Below, piece by piece: positions 59,494-64,000 of a DNA stretch of 64,000 nt. Below the pieces are notes generated by a model, which was not told the origin of the DNA, ran no database searches, and was given only the letters and a program-made list of their open reading frames with translations. The stretch lies in NCBI RefSeq assembly GCF_033097365.1, contig NZ_AP028461.1, positions 4,588,001 to 4,652,000 on the forward strand, in the 5' to 3' direction. Within the stretch, counting starts at the first letter, position 1, and every line of letters starts with the position of its first letter. This DNA is from Actinoplanes sichuanensis (GTDB taxonomy: Bacteria > Actinomycetota > Actinomycetes > Mycobacteriales > Micromonosporaceae). Both the position numbers and the translations under genes were made by a program.

Positions 59494-61044
59494 TCATGTG
59501 GACGGGTGACCGTCCCGGCGGTCGGACTCGCGGGCTGCGTAGTCGCGGGGTGAGAGGTCGTGGAAGCGGGTGAAGGCGGCGCTGAAGGTCGACAGGTGGG
59601 CGTAGCCGACCCGGCGGGCGACGGCGCTGGGTTTGGCGCCGCCGGCGAGCAGGTCGCGGGCGATGCGCATGCGGGCGGCGTAGCGCCAGCGGGCGAAGCT
59701 CATGCCGGCCTGTTCACGGAAGGCGCGGTGGGTCTCGGCGGGCACGTCGAGTCCCGACCCGCCGGACGTGCCGATGCTGCGCAGGTAGCCCATGGCCGCC
59801 GCCCGCGCCCGGGAGTCGGTCGGCATCGGCACCGACAGCGCCCGCTGTGCGGCGACCTGCTCGGTGAACAGGTCGACGACGTGGGCGGGGTCGTAGTCGG
59901 CCGGGCGCACCGGGGTGCGGGCGCTGATCGAGCAGAACATCAGGTAGTCGTCCCAGGCGGGCGAGAACTGGGCCTGTAGCGGCTCGGTCAGCTGCAGGTC
60001 TCCGGTGCCGGCGTTGCCGAGGGGCAGCGAGATCGAGTTCTCGCGGACCCCGGCGGTGTGTTCGAAGCCGGCCGGAATCCAGGTGGCGACACCCCGTTCC
60101 TGCTGGTAGCGGTGTTCGCCGAGGTCGACGTATCCGCTGCCGCGGTACGTCCAGATGAGCACGTGGACGTGGTTGGTGTGCAGTGGGGTGCGAGCCGCGG
60201 GCAGTGCTTCGGGCACGGCGGGGGTGTCCGCCGCGCGCATGATGCGCAGCAGGTCGTCGGTCCGGTGTGCCGGCCCACTCGCGGCGGGCCGGGTGGCGAT
60301 GGTCCGGCCGAACTCGTGCGGGGTCTGCCGGAACTGCTGTTTGAAGGCGCGAGTGAAGCCGTTGAGGCTGGCGAAGCCCACGCGTGTCGCGACCCGGTCG
60401 GCGCTGTGGCCGGCGGCGAGGTACTCGACGGCGGCGTTCAGCCGGCAGTGCAGCCGCCACTGTTCGAAGGTCAGGCCGGTGTCGGCGCGGAAGTCGCGGA
60501 GTAGGGTGCGCGGGCTGGACAGCACCTTTTGCGCCCATTGCGCGACGGTGAGGTCGAGCGCGGGATTGCGGAGCAGTTCGGCGGCGACCTCCCGGGCTCC
60601 GCGGGCTCTCGGCATGACCGGCCGGGCGGCCCTCACCGGTTCCGGAGGGCGCGATCCGGGTCGGCGCAGCAGATCGGCGAGCGCGTCCTGGGAGTATCCG
60701 TGGCCGGCCAGTGGCGTGACCGTGAGGTTGAAGTTCTGGATCAGCCGGTCCTGCCAGCCGTCGGGGACCACGAACCGCCTCGGCTCGGACAGGGCCTCGG
60801 CCGCGACGGTGGGATGGGTCAGCAGCGGGAAGGCGACCGTGCCCGGCTCGGTGACGATCGTCCAGTGGTCGCCGACGTCGACCGGCATCCAGACGCCCTC
60901 GCCCGCGGCCAGCCGGAACTCCGGGTGGTCGGCCACCCGGACACACGCCGAGCCGGTGCGGACCCAGAGAAGCAGGTGCTCGTTCTGGTCCCAGAGGCCG
61001 CTCGACCGTACCCGAGGGATCGGCGGGGGTTGATCGATGCCCAT
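59494..61044 (-). CDS. AraC-family regulator with two complete sensor/HTH halves
   Basis: A 516-residue protein, about twice the usual AraC length. ATG 61044 has AGGA six bases upstream. First half: cupin-like sensor (20-120, with GEGVWMPVDVGDHWTI), then an AraC HTH domain (about 165-255, ending VGFASLNGFTRAFKQQFRQT). Second half: cupin-like (about 285-350, GVATWIPAGFEHTAGV), then a second HTH (about 430-505, VGYAHLSTFSAAFTRFHDLS). It is divergent from the SIP/binding-protein operon with an iron box between, so it probably senses ferric siderophore or iron status and activates uptake. Confidence 0.87.
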   Translation of the reverse strand: MGIDQPPPIPRVRSSGLWDQNEHLLLWVRTGSACVRVADHPEFRLAAGEGVWMPVDVGDHWTIVTEPGTVAFPLLTHPTVAAEALSEPRRFVVPDGWQDRLIQNFNLTVTPLAGHGYSQDALADLLRRPGSRPPEPVRAARPVMPRARGAREVAAELLRNPALDLTVAQWAQKVLSSPRTLLRDFRADTGLTFEQWRLHCRLNAAVEYLAAGHSADRVATRVGFASLNGFTRAFKQQFRQTPHEFGRTIATRPAASGPAHRTDDLLRIMRAADTPAVPEALPAARTPLHTNHVHVLIWTYRGSGYVDLGEHRYQQERGVATWIPAGFEHTAGVRENSISLPLGNAGTGDLQLTEPLQAQFSPAWDDYLMFCSISARTPVRPADYDPAHVVDLFTEQVAAQRALSVPMPTDSRARAAAMGYLRSIGTSGGSGLDVPAETHRAFREQAGMSFARWRYAARMRIARDLLAGGAKPSAVARRVGYAHLSTFSAAFTRFHDLSPRDYAARESDRRDGHPST

Positions 61045-61080
61045 CACGTCCTAACCATATGGCGATCGGCGCACACCATT

Positions 61081-61099
61081 GAAGGTTAGGCTCACCTAA
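61081..61099. promoter_or_regulatory. iron box between the AraC regulator and SIP fusion copy 2
   Basis: The 19-mer GAAGGTTAGGCTCACCTAA matches the DtxR consensus at 16 of 19 positions. It lies 30 bp ahead of the SIP start and 37 bp from the AraC start, so it may control both directions. Confidence 0.8.
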
Positions 61100-61128
61100 C
61101 TTACCGCCTCGAAGGGACCCTCCCCGGA

Positions 61129-62979
61129 ATGCCGAAGACCTCACGCCGGATCACCGTGCGTCCCCTGACCCTGCGGGAGGTCGAGGTCGTCGAGGTGACG
61201 GATCTGACGGCGGGGATGCGACGGATCACCCTGGCCGGGGCGCAGCTGGGTGAGTTCACCTCGGCGAACGGCTTCCCGCAGCCGGCTTTCGACTCGACGG
61301 GCTTCGACGACGACATCCGGCTGGTGTTCCCCTACCCCGGCCAGACCGAGCCGGTGCTACCCGTACAGCGGGAGAAAGGTGTTGATCTGCCGCGCGACCC
61401 GCGGCCGCTGTCGCGGATCTACACCGTGCGGCGCTGGGACCCGGAGACGGGAAGGCTGGATGTCGACTTCGTCAAACACGGCATCGGCGTGGGTACGACC
61501 TGGGCGTACCGCGTCCAGGTCGGCGACCGCATCCACTTCTTCGGGCCCAACGCGTCCCGTTCCCTCCCCGACGACGCCGACTGGCTGTTGATCGCCGGCG
61601 ACGACACGACGATCCCCGCGATCGCCCGTCTGCTCGAAGAACTACCCGAGGACGCCAGGGCCCAGGTGTTCATCGAGATCACCGGGAACGACATGCGCCA
61701 GCAGCTGCGCGAGCTGCCGGGCGTCGAGGTCACCTGGCTGGTGCGCGACGGCGCCACCACCCTCCTGCTGGACACGGTCCGCAACTGCGGCTGGTGGGAC
61801 GGCAGGCCGTACGCATGGCTCGCCGGAGAGCACACGACGGTACGCGACCTCCGGCGCCATCTCGTCGAGGACCGGGCAGTGCCCAAGGAGGACGTCGGAT
61901 TCGCCGGGTACTGGCGCCGCGGCGAGGTCGTCGCCCTGGAAGACGACGCCGCGACACCCGACCCCGAGAAGACCAGAACCCCGTTCGAGAAACTGCACGA
62001 CCTGACCGAGCTGATCGCGCCGATGGCCATCCGCACCGCCGTCGAACTCGGCGTGCCCGAGCTGATCTCCCGTGGCGTGACCGACGTCGCGGAACTGGCC
62101 GCCAAAGCCGGCGCCGACCCGCGGGCGCTCGGCAAACTGCTGCGCTACCTGCACACCCTGGACGTCCTCACCCCGACCGGCCCGAACCACTACGGCCTGA
62201 CACCCGTCGGTGAGGTCCTGACCGTCGAGTTCGTCGCCGGCGCGCTGCATCCCGCCGGGGTGGTGGGACGCGAGATGCTCGGCATCCGCGGGCTCACCGA
62301 GTCGATCCGCACCGGCCGCGCCTCCTACGCCTCGGTCACCGGGCAGACCTACGCCGACGTGCGAACCGAACAGGACTACGAGGACCGCTACCTGGAACGC
62401 CTCGCGCTGTTCCAGGCCACGCTGGCCGAGCCGATCGCCACCTCGGACATCCTCAACGGGGTACGGCACCTGGTGCTGCACTCCGGCGGCGCGGGCGCCC
62501 AGGCACGCGAGTTCGTCGCCGCCCACCCCGACCTACGCGTGACGATCTGCGCGCTGCCCGCCCAGGCCGACTGGCTGCGCCGCGACCTGCCCGACACAAT
62601 CCCCGACGAGCAACAGCGCGCCCGCGTCGACATCGTCGAACAGTCCGTCTTCGAACCCGGCCCGGCCGCCGACGCGGTGTTCGTCATCCGCGCCTTCAAG
62701 GCCCTGGCCGACGCCGACGCCGCCCACGCGCTGCGCCGGGCCGCCGAGAACCTCCTCCCCGGCGGCCGGGTGCTGCTGGTCGAAGACCTCTTCGACACCG
62801 ACGACCTCGACGAACACGACGGCGAAGCAGACCTGCTAGCCCTCACCGTGCACGGCTCCGGCCTGCGCACCGCCGCCGAACTCGACGCCGTCATCACCCG
62901 AGCCGGACTGGTCCGCAGCGCCACGCACACCGTCGGCTGGGGCGCCACCGTCCACGAACTCGCACCCTCACCCCGATAG
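61129..62979 (+). CDS. siderophore-interacting protein fused to a methyltransferase-like domain, copy 2
   Basis: A 616-residue protein, the same length as the copy at 46318 and alike along its whole length. SIP part: GMRRITLAG, RIYTVRRWD, DFVKHGIGVGTTWAYRVQVGD and AWLAGEHTTVRDLRRHL. The second domain (about 285-616) has the O-methyltransferase fold pattern (IAPMAIRTAVELGVPELI), but the SAM loop reads LVLHSGGAGAQAR (near residue 446) and the catalytic region reads VIRAFKALAD. It is followed after 21 bp by the binding-protein gene, so it most likely reduces or strips iron from the imported siderophore. ATG follows GAAGGGACC. Confidence 0.9.
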   Translation: MPKTSRRITVRPLTLREVEVVEVTDLTAGMRRITLAGAQLGEFTSANGFPQPAFDSTGFDDDIRLVFPYPGQTEPVLPVQREKGVDLPRDPRPLSRIYTVRRWDPETGRLDVDFVKHGIGVGTTWAYRVQVGDRIHFFGPNASRSLPDDADWLLIAGDDTTIPAIARLLEELPEDARAQVFIEITGNDMRQQLRELPGVEVTWLVRDGATTLLLDTVRNCGWWDGRPYAWLAGEHTTVRDLRRHLVEDRAVPKEDVGFAGYWRRGEVVALEDDAATPDPEKTRTPFEKLHDLTELIAPMAIRTAVELGVPELISRGVTDVAELAAKAGADPRALGKLLRYLHTLDVLTPTGPNHYGLTPVGEVLTVEFVAGALHPAGVVGREMLGIRGLTESIRTGRASYASVTGQTYADVRTEQDYEDRYLERLALFQATLAEPIATSDILNGVRHLVLHSGGAGAQAREFVAAHPDLRVTICALPAQADWLRRDLPDTIPDEQQRARVDIVEQSVFEPGPAADAVFVIRAFKALADADAAHALRRAAENLLPGGRVLLVEDLFDTDDLDEHDGEADLLALTVHGSGLRTAAELDAVITRAGLVRSATHTVGWGATVHELAPSPR

Positions 62980-63000
62980 AAGAGAAAGAAGAACACCCTG

Positions 63001-63990
63001 ATGAGCAATCCCCGGAGACGACGCGGTACGGCACTGACCGCCGCCCTGCTGGGTGCCGCACTCGTGCTCACCGCCTGTGGCGGTGACACCGAGCCCACCA
63101 CCGACACGGCCGCGGCCGCCAAGACCCGCACCGTCACGGCCGGCAACGGCGCCGTCGAGATCCCCGCCGCCCCGCAGCGGGTGGTCGCGCTCGGCAACAC
63201 CACCCAGCCGTTCATCGACATCGGCGGTAAGCCGGTCGGCGTCACCGAGCTCTCCGCGTCCGAGCTCGACCCGATTCCCGCCGAGCAGAAGGCCACATAC
63301 GAGGCCGCCACCAAGCTCGGGGCCGACACCGCCGAGGTCGACCTGGAGAAGCTCGCCGGCCTCAAGCCGGACCTCATCCTGGTCCAGGTACCCGACGACG
63401 AGTTCGAAGGGATCAAGAAACAGCTGGAGGCGGTCGCCCCGACGCTCTTCTGGGGACTCGACACCGAGTGGAAGGCCTTCGCTGACGCGCTCGCTCAGGC
63501 CGGCAACCTCACCGACGCCCTGAGCCAGCAGAAGACCCAGTTCCAGGACAAGATCGCGAAGATCAAGCAGACCTACCCCGCGATCATCGCCGACACCAAG
63601 TTCGTCGCGGTCGACCGCTGGGACAACTCCGATCCCGGTACGTTCGTCATCTCGGACTTCGGCTGCATCGAGATCGCCCAGGGCGACATCGGCCTGAACG
63701 CCCCCAAGGCGGCCGCCGGCGCCGACCCCCTGGGCTGGACCAACCTGCCGTTCGAGCAGATCGCCGGACTGTCCAAGTACGACGCGATCCTGTACCCGGT
63801 CGACGCCGCGGGACAGCCGAAGAAGGCCTTCGCGCCGGTCGTCGAGTCCAACACCTGGAAAACCCTGTCGACCGTGACCTCCGGCCACGCGCTCGGCGTG
63901 TTCTGCCCCGGCAACAACTCCTACGGGCCCGTCCTGCAGTACCTGGACTCGCTCGACCGGGCGCTGGCGGCCCTGCCCGCCAAGAAGTGA
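63001..63990 (+). CDS. ferric-siderophore-binding lipoprotein of an ABC importer
   Basis: A 329-residue substrate-binding protein with an Arg-rich signal and lipobox LTAC (Cys26), then a Gly/Thr-rich linker. PQRVVALGNTTQPFIDIGGKPVGV and LKPDLILVQVPDDEFE are typical of the FecB/FhuD group (class III binding proteins with a long helix backbone); the first stretch sits at about residues 58-82. GAAAGAAG precedes the ATG. It shares an operon with SIP fusion copy 2. Permease and ATPase genes are expected to the right of the window. Confidence 0.92.
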   Translation: MSNPRRRRGTALTAALLGAALVLTACGGDTEPTTDTAAAAKTRTVTAGNGAVEIPAAPQRVVALGNTTQPFIDIGGKPVGVTELSASELDPIPAEQKATYEAATKLGADTAEVDLEKLAGLKPDLILVQVPDDEFEGIKKQLEAVAPTLFWGLDTEWKAFADALAQAGNLTDALSQQKTQFQDKIAKIKQTYPAIIADTKFVAVDRWDNSDPGTFVISDFGCIEIAQGDIGLNAPKAAAGADPLGWTNLPFEQIAGLSKYDAILYPVDAAGQPKKAFAPVVESNTWKTLSTVTSGHALGVFCPGNNSYGPVLQYLDSLDRALAALPAKK

Positions 63991-64000
63991 CAATCCTCGC

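Noticed and set aside
1..64000. tRNA, rRNA, insertion sequences or integrase/att sites
   Set aside because: I saw no tRNA-like cloverleaf, transposase motif or integrase gene on either strand; a covariance-model or IS search was not possible here.

Overview
The window is high-G+C DNA with GTG/TTG starts, SARP and AraC regulators, nine DtxR-type iron boxes and densely overlapping operons. It comes from an actinomycete. A Micromonosporaceae-like host is my best guess from overall look, but this is weak and no marker gene proves it. Three unrelated blocks lie side by side.

Block 1 (1-3419, minus strand) is a two-gene unit. It encodes a small two-helix membrane protein followed by a large NACHT/NLR-like NTPase with C-terminal helical repeats, which runs off the left edge. 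The C-terminus of the first and the N-terminus of the second share a short Gly/Ala-rich motif, as in NLR/effector pairs that signal through amyloid motifs.

Block 2 (3981-22388) is a complete nosiheptide-type (series e) thiopeptide cluster. The precursor ends in the 13-residue core SCTTCECCCSCSS. Around it are the dehydratase pair, YcaO and partner proteins, azoline dehydrogenase, [4+2] cyclase, the indolic-acid radical SAM enzyme, a ligase/carrier/acyltransferase trio, a HemN-like radical SAM enzyme, two P450s, the C-terminal amide-forming protein and a SARP regulator. Gene order follows nosB to nosO as I recall it, so I use nos symbols. No resistance or export gene is seen.

Block 3 (about 23.2-55.7 kb, with an uptake part at 59.5-64 kb) is an iron-regulated NRPS siderophore region with a short DtxR-like regulator. 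Precursor genes: panD (beta-alanine), an ornithine/lysine N-hydroxylase, a dapB paralogue, a tricarballylate-dehydrogenase-like flavoprotein, an aromatic-type hydroxylase, an aryl-AMP ligase and a free-standing aryl carrier protein. Assembly: two NRPSs whose first modules are near-identical and read as beta-Ala; further adenylation domains read as Ser (NRPS2) and an N-hydroxy-ornithine-like residue (NRPS1). Transport: a heterodimeric ABC exporter, two fusions of a siderophore-interacting protein to a methyltransferase-like domain, and a siderophore-binding lipoprotein. There are no 2,3-dihydroxybenzoate or salicylate genes. I suggest the aryl cap is instead a hydroxylated pyridine carboxylate made from the DapB product; this is the most novel hypothesis here.

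Between the siderophore core and its uptake part lie metE under a cobalamin riboswitch and a SMI1/KNR4-type gene. The right edge falls just after the binding-protein gene, so a permease operon may continue outside.
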